From NCBI GenBank assembly GCA_947625955.1, contig CANQQH010000027.1, positions 1 through 10,508 of the forward strand: DNA of 10,508 nucleotides, in the 5' to 3' direction. Positions 1 to 5,897 of the stretch are shown here, piece by piece. The notes beneath the pieces were generated by a model. That model saw nothing but the letters and a program-made list of their open reading frames with translations, was not told where the DNA came from and made no database searches. Within the stretch, counting starts at the first letter, position 1. Each line of letters opens with the position of its first letter. The translations under genes and the position numbers were made by a program. The DNA is from an uncultured Clostridia bacterium (lineage in GTDB: Bacteria > Bacillota > Clostridia > Christensenellales > UBA1242).

Positions 1-151
1 AGTTACCGCCAAAAAGTCGACCCTTGATTTTTTTCGTTTGATTTTGCGATAACTCATTTTTTGATTAAAAATCAAAATAAATCAAAAATAATCAAAATTA
101 AATCAAGTTTGATTTCGCGACAACCGTTTGATTTTGCGAAATCAAACGGTT
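1..151. repeat. TTGATT/AATCAA hexamer array with a terminal hairpin
   Basis: This non-coding patch is built almost entirely from one hexamer. TTGATT occurs on the plus strand at 24, 38, 61, 109 and 128, and its reverse complement AATCAA at 70, 80, 90, 101 and 140. The inverted copies at 70-101 are spaced 10, 10 and 11 bp, about one helical turn. Three plus-oriented copies are embedded in a longer unit, GTTTGATTTYGCGA, at 36-49, 107-120 and 126-139; the first two continue as YAAC, so 36-53 and 107-124 match at 16 of 18 positions. The array may continue beyond the left edge. I do not recognise it as a known element. It could be a protein-binding array, an intrinsically bent segment or a decayed mobile-element end. 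Confidence 0.75.
122..151. repeat. Perfect 13-bp inverted repeat (hairpin) over the phosphorylase stop codon
   Basis: Arms AACCGTTTGATTT (122-134) and AAATCAAACGGTT (139-151) are exact reverse complements around a 4-nt loop, TGCG on the plus strand. The minus-strand phosphorylase stop codon TGA (144-142) lies inside its promoter-proximal arm. No T-run follows on either strand, so it is not a standard intrinsic terminator. It may still end the transcript or protect its 3' end. The inner part of each arm is the array unit GTTTGATTT. Confidence 0.7.
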
Positions 152-915
152 AAATTTGTGATAATTTTATGTATTATATTTCGACTATGTTGATAAACTT
201 TACGTACTTCTTCGGACCTGCCAATTAAATGCTGATTGTCTGTAGAATTGTCTGAAATAACTAGCACTGCAGCCGCTTCCTTTTTAATCAACTTCATGCT
301 TGCAAAAAAGGTTGCAACCTCCATTTCTATTATTTTGGCTTTCATTTTTTTAAATTCATTGAGGTGTGCATATTCTGCAACCACACTATCAACAGAAATT
401 ACCAAAGCATCTGCAGTTGCAAGACCCGTTTTTTCACATGCGCCTTTTAACTTTTTATTTAATGACTTATCAGCAAAGGTTTTTTCTAAAAAAGTATTTT
501 TAAATGTATCATTCAAGTAAATTGTCGATCCATTACCTGAGATTGCACAACTCGGAACGATTATATCTCCAATCTTAATATCGCGGTCTAGACTTCCCGC
601 AGAACCTAAAAAGATAAATTCTTTACAATTTAATTTATAACATGAAAGACAAAAGTCTATCATATTTGGAGCGCCAATCTGTAATCGAACATATAACAGT
701 TTTTTGTTGTTAATTTTTATACAGTGGACAACAGAAAAGCGATCTTCGTAAATTTTTATGTAGTGATAATTTTCATCATTGAAAACTTTTTCTATGTCCC
801 ACGATGGCGCAACAATTACGAGGTCAAAATTTTCACTTGAATCAATGCCATAAACATCTTTTAAGATATCTACGGAGTGCGAATGCGTTTCTAAACTTTT
901 AATTATTTGATTCAT
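142..915 (-). CDS. Nucleoside phosphorylase / nucleosidase family protein (PNP_UDP_1 fold)
   Basis: This 257-residue cytosolic protein belongs to the family containing purine nucleoside phosphorylase, uridine phosphorylase and MTA/SAH nucleosidase, which cleave the N-glycosidic bond of nucleosides. Visible family marks are the glycine-rich GSAGSL loop (about residues 104-109) followed by KIGDIIVP, the EMEVATFF motif (about 197-204) whose Met-Glu pair normally contacts the ribose, and a late SDN (221-223) whose Asp normally activates the base. The length is normal for the family (roughly 230-260). The N-terminal 35 residues are less typical. The start ATG at 915 has GGAG eight bases upstream. 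The substrate cannot be assigned from sequence alone. The gene sits 38 nt downstream of tRNA-Thr with no clear promoter between, and looks more A/T-rich than the genes at 2200-7700. Its stop codon falls inside the hairpin at 122-151. Confidence 0.85.
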   Translation of the reverse strand: MNQIIKSLETHSHSVDILKDVYGIDSSENFDLVIVAPSWDIEKVFNDENYHYIKIYEDRFSVVHCIKINNKKLLYVRLQIGAPNMIDFCLSCYKLNCKEFIFLGSAGSLDRDIKIGDIIVPSCAISGNGSTIYLNDTFKNTFLEKTFADKSLNKKLKGACEKTGLATADALVISVDSVVAEYAHLNEFKKMKAKIIEMEVATFFASMKLIKKEAAAVLVISDNSTDNQHLIGRSEEVRKVYQHSRNIIHKIITNLTV

Positions 916-953
916 TGTTGTTTCTCCAATTAAGACAAATTACTCGTTTTATA

Positions 954-1028
954 TGGAGCTGGTGGGCGGATTCGAACCGCCGACCCATTGATTACGAATC
1001 AATTGCTCTACCCCTGAGCCACACCAGC
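954..1028 (-). tRNA. tRNA-Thr (anticodon CGU) with encoded CCA
   Basis: The minus strand folds into a complete cloverleaf: acceptor GCTGGTG/CACCAGC, D-stem GCTC/GAGC with loop AGGGGTA, anticodon stem ATTGA/TCAAT with loop TTCGTAA, a 5-nt variable loop GGGTC, and T-stem GGCGG/CCGCC with the canonical loop TTCGAAT. The anticodon CGT reads ACG (Thr). The discriminator is T (957), and CCA is encoded at 956-954. The mature body without CCA is 957-1028. Confidence 0.95.
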
Positions 1029-1349
1029 ATGAATAACAACAAATAGATTATACTATTATTTATTGGGTTTGTAAATGATTTTCAAAAGTTAATCTGGCAT
1101 AATTTTTGCAATGTCGATTTTTGTCATATTTTGTTGAAATAATAAATATTTTGAAATTGCTTGTCAATATTTGGGATTTTAATAATTTATATGTCAATAT
1201 TTGTTAGAATATTAAAAATTGTTTGAAAATTTTTGGTATATTATAGTTGTTTTTGAAACATTATGTCGTTATATCAATAATTATGTCGAATTATGTCATA
1301 ATATCACACATTCGCGCTCCAAAAAGAAAAAGTCTTCGTGTGAAGGCTT
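1029..1349. other. A/T-rich intergenic region with phased TGTC motifs; no gene seen
   Basis: No convincing coding region lies in these roughly 320 bases. TGTC occurs at 1112, 1122, 1162 and 1192 (spacings 10, 40, 30) and at 1264, 1284 and 1294 (spacings 20, 10). Two direct-repeat pairs stand out: TGTCAATATTTG at 1162-1173 and 1192-1203, and TTATGTCNTNATATCA at 1261-1276 and 1291-1306, which matches at 14 of 16 positions. Both pairs are offset by 30 bp. TTATGTCATAA at 1291-1301 is an odd-centred palindrome. The region also contains the tRNA-Thr promoter and the tRNA-Gly terminator, listed separately. Confidence 0.6.
1139..1167 (-). promoter_or_regulatory. Predicted housekeeping promoter for tRNA-Thr and the phosphorylase
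   Basis: On the minus strand a perfect -35 TTGACA (1167-1162) is followed after exactly 17 bp by TATTAT (1144-1139), five of six matches to the -10 consensus. It lies about 110 bp upstream of tRNA-Thr. No better promoter is visible closer to the tRNA or before the phosphorylase gene. The -35 falls within one of the TGTCAATATTTG repeats. Confidence 0.55.
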
Positions 1350-1356
1350 TGGAGCG
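1315..1356 (-). terminator. tRNA-Gly 3' trailer terminator with nested inverted repeats
   Basis: Immediately after the encoded CCA of tRNA-Gly the minus strand forms a short hairpin (CTTC, loop ACAC, GAAG, at 1345-1334) followed by TTTTTCTTTTT, which fits a weak intrinsic terminator. Around it is a perfect 9-bp inverted repeat: CGCTCCAAA at 1315-1323 pairs with TTTGGAGCG at 1348-1356. One arm of the outer repeat is the tRNA 3' end itself (acceptor bases, discriminator and CCA). Confidence 0.5.
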
Positions 1357-1423
1357 GGTGATGGGAATCGGACCCACGCTGCCAGCTTGGGAAGCTGGAA
1401 TTCTACCATTGAATTACACCCGC
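1350..1423 (-). tRNA. tRNA-Gly (anticodon CCC) with encoded CCA and an atypical T-loop
   Basis: The minus strand folds as acceptor GCGGGTG/CACCCGC, D-stem ATTC/GAAT with loop AATGGTA, anticodon stem CCAGC/GCTGG with loop TTCCCAA (anticodon CCC, reading GGG), variable loop CAGC, and T-stem GTGGG/CCCAT with one G-U pair. The discriminator is T (1353) and CCA is encoded at 1352-1350. The T-loop reads TCCGATT, where the usual sequence starts TTC, so position 55 is C and cannot become pseudouridine. All stems are otherwise intact, so I call it a gene and not a pseudogene. Confidence 0.9.
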
Positions 1424-1432
1424 ATAGTTATT

Positions 1433-1461
1433 ATTATACTTTATGGCAAGAGCAAAATCAA
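1433..1461 (-). promoter_or_regulatory. Predicted promoter of tRNA-Gly
   Basis: A perfect -10 TATAAT (minus strand, 1438-1433) lies exactly 17 bp after TTGATT (1461-1456), four of six matches to the -35 consensus. The expected start point, near 1426, is only about three bases before the mature tRNA 5' end, so the leader would be very short. Confidence 0.6.
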
Positions 1462-1558
1462 GTGATTTGCAATATTTTTTTCTTACCCTATTTTAGACGC
1501 AAAATCAAAAAATAATGGAATTTCATCAAATTAAATAGGTTTTTTACAATAATTTGTA

Positions 1559-2149
1559 TTATTTTTGCGTTTTTTGATGATTTTTGACAGATTCAGCGAT
1601 GAGTTTGAAAATTTCATTTTCGCCAAAATTTGAAAGCAGATAGTCTTTTGATGATGTTGCCAAAATCTGCTTTTTGTGATTAATTGATTTGAGGCTATAT
1701 ATATCTTCAAAATCAATGCCAATGGTATCAAAAACAAAGATTCCTTGGTGGATTATCACCCGCTTATTGGTTAAAGCAAGGTATGTATTTTTGCTAATCC
1801 TATTTGCTAGCACAAGTGCAAAAATTAGTGATGAGACAAACAGCACTCCTGAGATTGTCAGACCCAAAACAAGTTCAAGTTTGCTCACCTCTTCTCCCAT
1901 TGGAACAAAAAGCAAAATAAGCACAATGCATTCAAGCAGCAAAAATGGCAAGAACAATTTCGCAAGCATTTCGAGATATGTTCTCCCCTTTTTCAGTTTC
2001 GCACCTTTTATGATTTTTTCGCCGTCAAGCAGTTCGCCATCAAGAATGCGAACCAGTTGGTTATTTATTTCATCATCTTCATCAAGCGCGGATTTCTTCG
2101 CAATTTTTGAATCCGCGACTGAGTTGTTTGCAGTTTTATTTTTTCCCAT
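1559..2149 (-). CDS. Membrane-anchored bacterial PH-domain protein
   Basis: This is an approximately 196-residue membrane protein of unknown role. It has a charged, low-complexity N-terminus (about residues 1-55), two hydrophobic segments (about 63-83 and 92-115), and then a bacterial PH-like domain. The domain is recognisable from the stretch TYLALTNKRVIIHQGIF, a hallmark of bPH2/YdbT-type proteins in which a membrane hairpin precedes a small beta-rich domain. I chose ATG at 2149 because AGGA lies six bases upstream. ATG at 2152 is only three bases from the same AGGA, and an in-frame TTG at 2182 has no clear ribosome binding site. The gene overlaps the 3' end of plsC by 14 nt and is last in the seven-gene unit. 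No terminator is obvious downstream. Specific function is unassigned; pairing with PlsC suggests an envelope role, which is inference. Confidence 0.75.
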   Translation of the reverse strand: MGKNKTANNSVADSKIAKKSALDEDDEINNQLVRILDGELLDGEKIIKGAKLKKGRTYLEMLAKLFLPFLLLECIVLILLFVPMGEEVSKLELVLGLTISGVLFVSSLIFALVLANRISKNTYLALTNKRVIIHQGIFVFDTIGIDFEDIYSLKSINHKKQILATSSKDYLLSNFGENEIFKLIAESVKNHQKTQK

Positions 2150-2783
2150 CATTTTTCCTGTTTTTGTTTTTCTTGCTTTCAAGCTTGGCTGTCATTTCCT
2201 CGCGCAGTCTTTTCATTTCGTTTGCAAGCCTCAAAGTGTTGGCGTCGGTCTCTTCGTGAGTGAGCCTTTTGGGATCAGCACCGATGATTTTCAAAGGCTC
2301 GCCAATAATGAGATAGTTTTTGTGGAAAGCGCGAAGCCTATTATATAGAATCATTGGAACAATGAATGTTTCACCCTTCGACGCGAAAGTTATTGCGCCA
2401 CTTTTCAAATCTTGCAATTGTTTTTCTTCGAAGTTCTTGTTTCGAGTGCCCTCTGGGAAAATCCCAAGAATCTTTTTCTTTTTCAAAGAATTGAGCGCAA
2501 ACTTGAAGGAAGCAACATTTGGTTTTTCCCTGTCAACTGGATACGCCCCCATTCGTTTGAAAAACCAGCTGGAAAGTTTATTTTTGAAAAGTTCCTTCTT
2601 GGCAAGAAAACGTATTTTTTTCACAAGCACAATGTCAATGAGAATTGGGTCGTAGTTGCTCGTGTGGTTGCACGTGAGAACATAGCCGCATTTCTTCGGC
2701 AGGTTTTTCTTGCCAATCACTTTGGTTGGATAAATAATTCTCGTTGGCAAATAGAATAAAATAAAGAGAATAACAAATAACAT
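2136..2783 (-). CDS. plsC: 1-acyl-sn-glycerol-3-phosphate acyltransferase (PlsC)
   Basis: PlsC transfers an acyl chain to the sn-2 position of lysophosphatidic acid to make phosphatidic acid at the inner face of the membrane. The 215-residue protein shows all four family blocks: NHTSNYD (residues 39-45, the catalytic HX4D), GAYPVDR (79-85), FPEGTR (109-114) and IVPM (141-144). An N-terminal hydrophobic stretch (about 1-13) fits membrane attachment. The length is slightly short but normal for Firmicutes PlsC. The Lys-rich tail from about residue 199 largely coincides with the overlap with the next gene. AGGAG sits five bases before ATG 2783 and shares bases with the TAG stop of the flavoprotein gene upstream, so translation is probably coupled. 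The family call is firm; acyl-donor preference cannot be read. Confidence 0.93.
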   Translation of the reverse strand: MLFVILFILFYLPTRIIYPTKVIGKKNLPKKCGYVLTCNHTSNYDPILIDIVLVKKIRFLAKKELFKNKLSSWFFKRMGAYPVDREKPNVASFKFALNSLKKKKILGIFPEGTRNKNFEEKQLQDLKSGAITFASKGETFIVPMILYNRLRAFHKNYLIIGEPLKIIGADPKRLTHEETDANTLRLANEMKRLREEMTAKLESKKNKNRKNDGKK

Positions 2784-2791
2784 AACATCTC

Positions 2792-4015
2792 CTAGAAATC
2801 GCTAGCACACGAAGCGGCAGTTGAAAACGCAAGTTGCAGGTTGAACCCACCAGTATGCGCATCAACATCTATCACTTCACCAATAAAATATAGTTTTGAA
2901 ATTATCTTGCTTTCCATGGACTTTGGCTTTATGTCTTTAACGTTCACGCCCCCGCTTGTCACAATAGCCTTGTCAATATCGTCAAGCTGAGAGTAGCAAA
3001 CGTCGAAATTTTTCAGCATGGTGCAAAGCGCCTTTCGTTCGTCGGCTGAAAGTTGACTCACTTTTTTTGTTTTGTTGATCTTTAACCTTGCAGCAAAAAT
3101 ATTAATAAGAGACGACGGCAACAACAATTCCAGCAGTGACGAAAATTGCTTTGATTTGAGCGAGACAATGTCGCGATTGATTCTTTGAAAAAGTGCAAAA
3201 TCGTCCAGTCCGGGCTTGAAATCTATGCATATTTTGACGTTTTGAGGCAAAATTCTGTTAATATGGCTTGATATGGTCAGTGCGAGCGGACCCGAAATTC
3301 CTTCATGCGTGAAGAGCATTTCACCCACTTCTGTTTCATAGACAACCTTGTTTTTCTCAATTGCTTTGAGTCTAACATTTTTCAGCGAAAGTCCACTCAA
3401 AGCGGCAAGTGCCTTATCGCTCGATAGCATTGCCGAAAGCGCTGCAACCGGTTCAACAATTCTATGCCCGGTGGCTTTTGCAAAATCGTAGCCGTCGCCA
3501 GTGCTGCCAGTTGATGAATAGCTCTTTCCACCCGTTGCAACAATAACGGCATCTGCCATGAGTTCTTTTCCATCACTTAGCACAACGCCGCTCACAGCAT
3601 TATTAAGAGTTTTTATTTCTTTCACTTTGGTTTCAAGCATGACTTCAACGCCAAGTGTTTTCATTCGTCGTTCCATCGCGCGCGTGATGTCGCTAGCCTT
3701 GTCGCTTTCAGGGAAAACTCTATTGCCCCTTTCAATTTTGAGCGGAACGCCAAGTTCTTTGAAATACTCCATTGTGTCGTTTGAATTGAAGCGAACGAGG
3801 CTAGACATGATGAACTTTTGATTGGTTACAACATTTTTCAAAAAATCGTTGCCAACAACGGCGTTCGTCAAATTGCAACGGCCCTTGCCAGTTATATAGA
3901 TTTTTTTGCCAAGTTTTTCATTTTTCTCAATGAGCACAACCCTATGCCCCTTGCTTGCAATCAGGATTGAAGCAAAGCATCCAGCTGCGCCACCACCAAT
4001 AATAACAACTTTCAT
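2792..4015 (-). CDS. FAD-dependent oxidoreductase, BaiN / HI0933-like family
   Basis: The 407-residue flavoprotein begins with the dinucleotide-binding motif GGGAAG (residues 7-12) and an acidic E30 at the end of the second strand, followed by the family signature GKKIYITGKGRCN (36-48). The C-terminus has the matching SGGVNVKDI (from about 354) and GEVIDVDAHTGGFNLQ (from about 379) motifs that complete the FAD site. The family is widespread and mostly uncharacterised. One member, BaiN of Clostridium scindens, has been linked to bile-acid dehydroxylation, but most homologues lack that context and nothing here supports that role. The length matches the family (about 400-420). ATG 4015 follows AGGA by four bases, and that AGGA overlaps the TGA stop of rluB. 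The family call is confident; the substrate is unknown. Confidence 0.9.
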   Translation of the reverse strand: MKVVIIGGGAAGCFASILIASKGHRVVLIEKNEKLGKKIYITGKGRCNLTNAVVGNDFLKNVVTNQKFIMSSLVRFNSNDTMEYFKELGVPLKIERGNRVFPESDKASDITRAMERRMKTLGVEVMLETKVKEIKTLNNAVSGVVLSDGKELMADAVIVATGGKSYSSTGSTGDGYDFAKATGHRIVEPVAALSAMLSSDKALAALSGLSLKNVRLKAIEKNKVVYETEVGEMLFTHEGISGPLALTISSHINRILPQNVKICIDFKPGLDDFALFQRINRDIVSLKSKQFSSLLELLLPSSLINIFAARLKINKTKKVSQLSADERKALCTMLKNFDVCYSQLDDIDKAIVTSGGVNVKDIKPKSMESKIISKLYFIGEVIDVDAHTGGFNLQLAFSTAASCASDF

Positions 4016-4022
4016 ATTTTCC

Positions 4023-4736
4023 TCACAACGACTTCAAATACATGATTTCAGCATTGCTTAGAGGTCGGCATTTTCCGCGAGCCAGTCCCGAGAGTTTCAA
4101 ATCTCCAATCTGCGTTCTTTTCAAAAACACAACATTGAAGCCAACGGCGTCGAACATTTTTCTAACCTGCCTGTTTTTCCCTTCGCTTATCACGACTTCC
4201 AGCTTTGTTTCCTTGCCAAGTTTTTCCAAAATTTTGACCTTGCACTTTGAAAGGCGCACACCGTCAATAACAACGCCAGCCCTCAAAACGGCAAGTTGGC
4301 TCTCCTTCACATCCCCCTCAACCCTAACAACATATGTTTTGGTGACCTCATGCGAAGGATGGGTCAAAGAGAAAGCGAGGTCGCCGTCGTTAGTGAAGAG
4401 AAGCAGCCCCTCACTGTCATAGTCGAGCCTGCCGATAGGTTTGAGTTTTTTATACTCCTCGGGAAGGATGTCGATAACGGTTTTTCTCCCCTTGTCGTCA
4501 CTCATGCTTGTTATAACGCCTTTTGGCTTGTGCAGCATGACATACTCAAATTCGCTGCTTGGCACAACGCTGACGCCGTCAACTGTTATAACATCATTTT
4601 CGTGAACTAAAAAGCCAAGGTTAGACACAACGCTTCCATTGCATTTAACCTTGCCTTCCAAAACCAAACTCTCGCACTTGCGCCTTGAACCAAGCCCGCA
4701 CATTGAGAGATACTTGTTTATTCTTGTTTCTTCCAC
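4023..4736 (-). CDS. rluB: rRNA pseudouridine synthase, RluB/RsuA family
   Basis: This 237-residue enzyme isomerises a specific uridine in ribosomal RNA to pseudouridine. An N-terminal S4 RNA-binding domain (about residues 5-50, starting INKYLSMCGLGSRR) is followed by YVMLHKPKG (65-73) and the catalytic motif GRLDYDSEGLLLFTNDGDL (102-120), with D105 as the expected catalytic Asp. The later KTYVVRVEG and GKNRQVRKMF segments are typical of the RsuA/RluB/RluE/RluF group. RluB (23S) is most likely from its length and clostridial neighbourhood, but RsuA-type 16S specificity is not excluded. The start is GTG at 4736, placed directly after the TAA stop of the carboxypeptidase gene with no gap. Only a weak purine-rich site precedes it, so translational coupling is likely. 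Confidence 0.9.
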   Translation of the reverse strand: MEETRINKYLSMCGLGSRRKCESLVLEGKVKCNGSVVSNLGFLVHENDVITVDGVSVVPSSEFEYVMLHKPKGVITSMSDDKGRKTVIDILPEEYKKLKPIGRLDYDSEGLLLFTNDGDLAFSLTHPSHEVTKTYVVRVEGDVKESQLAVLRAGVVIDGVRLSKCKVKILEKLGKETKLEVVISEGKNRQVRKMFDAVGFNVVFLKRTQIGDLKLSGLARGKCRPLSNAEIMYLKSL

Positions 4737-5897
4737 TTACATTTTCTCTATAATTTTATTGAATTTAGTGCCAAAATCATTGGCTTCTATATCAATAATA
4801 CTATATATTTTGTGCGAAAAAATCAACTGATTTTCAAGACTTATTTTCAAAGTTGCCAGTTCACACCCTTGGCTTATTGGCGCACGCAGAACCTCAGGTG
4901 CCGCGATGTCGACTTTCACTTGTTTGAGTTCATCGCGCCTCAGCGGATATGAAAAGTCTTTATCATTAATAACTTCAATTTGCTTTTCATTTGAATTTTC
5001 AATCGAGATTGTTTTGAGTTTGTCACCCGCGCCGGCGAGCTTATATAGCTTATAGTCCTCAAAAGCCTTCTTCAAAAGCTGTTCGCACTCTTCAAACATT
5101 GGAACGCAATTTAGGAGAACGCACACAACCTGCATCCCGTCCTTAGTTGCGCTACCAACAAAGCAACGCCCGGCGGCACGAGTATAGCCTGTTTTCACCC
5201 CATCGGCATACTCAAAGTTTTTGAGCATCTTGTTTTTGTTTTCAAGGTTTCGGTTATATGCCGATTTGAGTTCGTTTGAAATTTGATATTTCTTCGTTGA
5301 AACAATTTCGCTGAAAACTGGATTTTTGAGCGCGTAGGCTGTGATTAGCGCAAGGTCATGCGCCGTTGTGTAGTGTTCTTTGGCAGGCAGGCCATGAGGG
5401 TTTGCGAGGTGCGTGCAATCAAACCCGCGCTCATGCAAAAACGAATTGACTTTCTCAACGAATGCCTCTTCACTTCCACATGTTGCCCTTGCCAGTGCAA
5501 CAGCTGCATCATTTCCGCTTCTTAACATCAGCCCATAGAGGAGTTCGCGAATGGTCAAATGCTCATGCTCTTTGAGCCCTATTTTTGTTCCCTCTATCCC
5601 GGTTGACTCTTTTTCAATCTCAATAATTCTGTCAAGGTCGGGCTCATTTTCAATAACAAAAATGGCAGTTATGATTTTTGTTGTGCTTGCCATTTGCAAT
5701 TTTTCTTCATGATTTTTCGAGTATAAAACTCTCCCGCTATTTTTCTCCAAAACAACCATCGCCTTCGCCGAAGTTAGTTCATTTTGCTTTTTTGCGTTTG
5801 CAAGATATGAACCGCCACTAAAACTAAAAAACGCAAAATACACACAAAGGAGTGTGAAAAACACGCTCAAAATCAGTGTTTTGACATTATTTTTCAT
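4737..5897 (-). CDS. D-alanyl-D-alanine carboxypeptidase, DacF/PBP5-like
   Basis: This is a low-molecular-weight penicillin-binding protein of 386 residues that trims the terminal D-Ala from peptidoglycan stem peptides outside the membrane. The N-terminus is a signal peptide (short basic start, hydrophobic core about 7-26, likely cleavage near ANA at 33-35). The three active-site motifs are present: STTK (71-74, nucleophile S71), SGN (127-129) and KTG (235-237). A beta-rich PBP5 C-terminal domain follows, from about residue 295. The short C-terminal helix, ending KFNKIIEKM, could dock on the membrane. The start ATG at 5897 overlaps the ytfJ stop as ATGA, with AAGGA about nine bases upstream. 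Clostridial relatives in this position are often called DacF or DacB and linked to spore cortex, but sequence alone does not separate a sporulation role from a vegetative one. Confidence 0.92.
   Translation of the reverse strand: MKNNVKTLILSVFFTLLCVYFAFFSFSGGSYLANAKKQNELTSAKAMVVLEKNSGRVLYSKNHEEKLQMASTTKIITAIFVIENEPDLDRIIEIEKESTGIEGTKIGLKEHEHLTIRELLYGLMLRSGNDAAVALARATCGSEEAFVEKVNSFLHERGFDCTHLANPHGLPAKEHYTTAHDLALITAYALKNPVFSEIVSTKKYQISNELKSAYNRNLENKNKMLKNFEYADGVKTGYTRAAGRCFVGSATKDGMQVVCVLLNCVPMFEECEQLLKKAFEDYKLYKLAGAGDKLKTISIENSNEKQIEVINDKDFSYPLRRDELKQVKVDIAAPEVLRAPISQGCELATLKISLENQLIFSHKIYSIIDIEANDFGTKFNKIIEKM

Noticed and set aside
1..151. CRISPR array or integron attC site
   Set aside because: The repeated units are short, irregularly spaced and mixed in orientation, with no uniform spacers. 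No integron core sites or cas genes are visible.
1219..1515. 98-residue plus-strand frame with a GDGNRTH segment
   Set aside because: It reads through the complement of tRNA-Gly; the peptide GDGNRTHAASLGSWNSTIELHP is the well-known false translation of tRNA antisense sequence, not a protein.
1487..1545. Possible plus-strand terminator: CCTATTT and AAATAGG followed by a T-run
   Set aside because: The arms are about 40 nt apart and no plus-strand gene lies upstream to be terminated.
1548..1563. AATAAT-TTGT-ATTATT hairpin at the end of the PH-domain gene
   Set aside because: The stem is six A-T pairs only and no T-run follows on the minus strand, so it cannot be supported as a terminator.
2150..2182. 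TTG start at 2182 for the PH-domain gene
   Set aside because: It has no ribosome binding site and would lengthen the overlap with plsC to 47 nt. ATG at 2149 has AGGA at good spacing.
1689..2348. 219-residue plus-strand frame
   Set aside because: It runs antisense across the PH-domain and plsC genes. Its Ser/Phe-rich composition comes from Lys/Glu-rich codons read backwards.
2792..4015. Bile-acid dehydroxylation role for the BaiN-like flavoprotein
   Set aside because: No other bai gene is nearby, the gene sits in a housekeeping and envelope unit, and the family is far broader than bile-acid metabolism.
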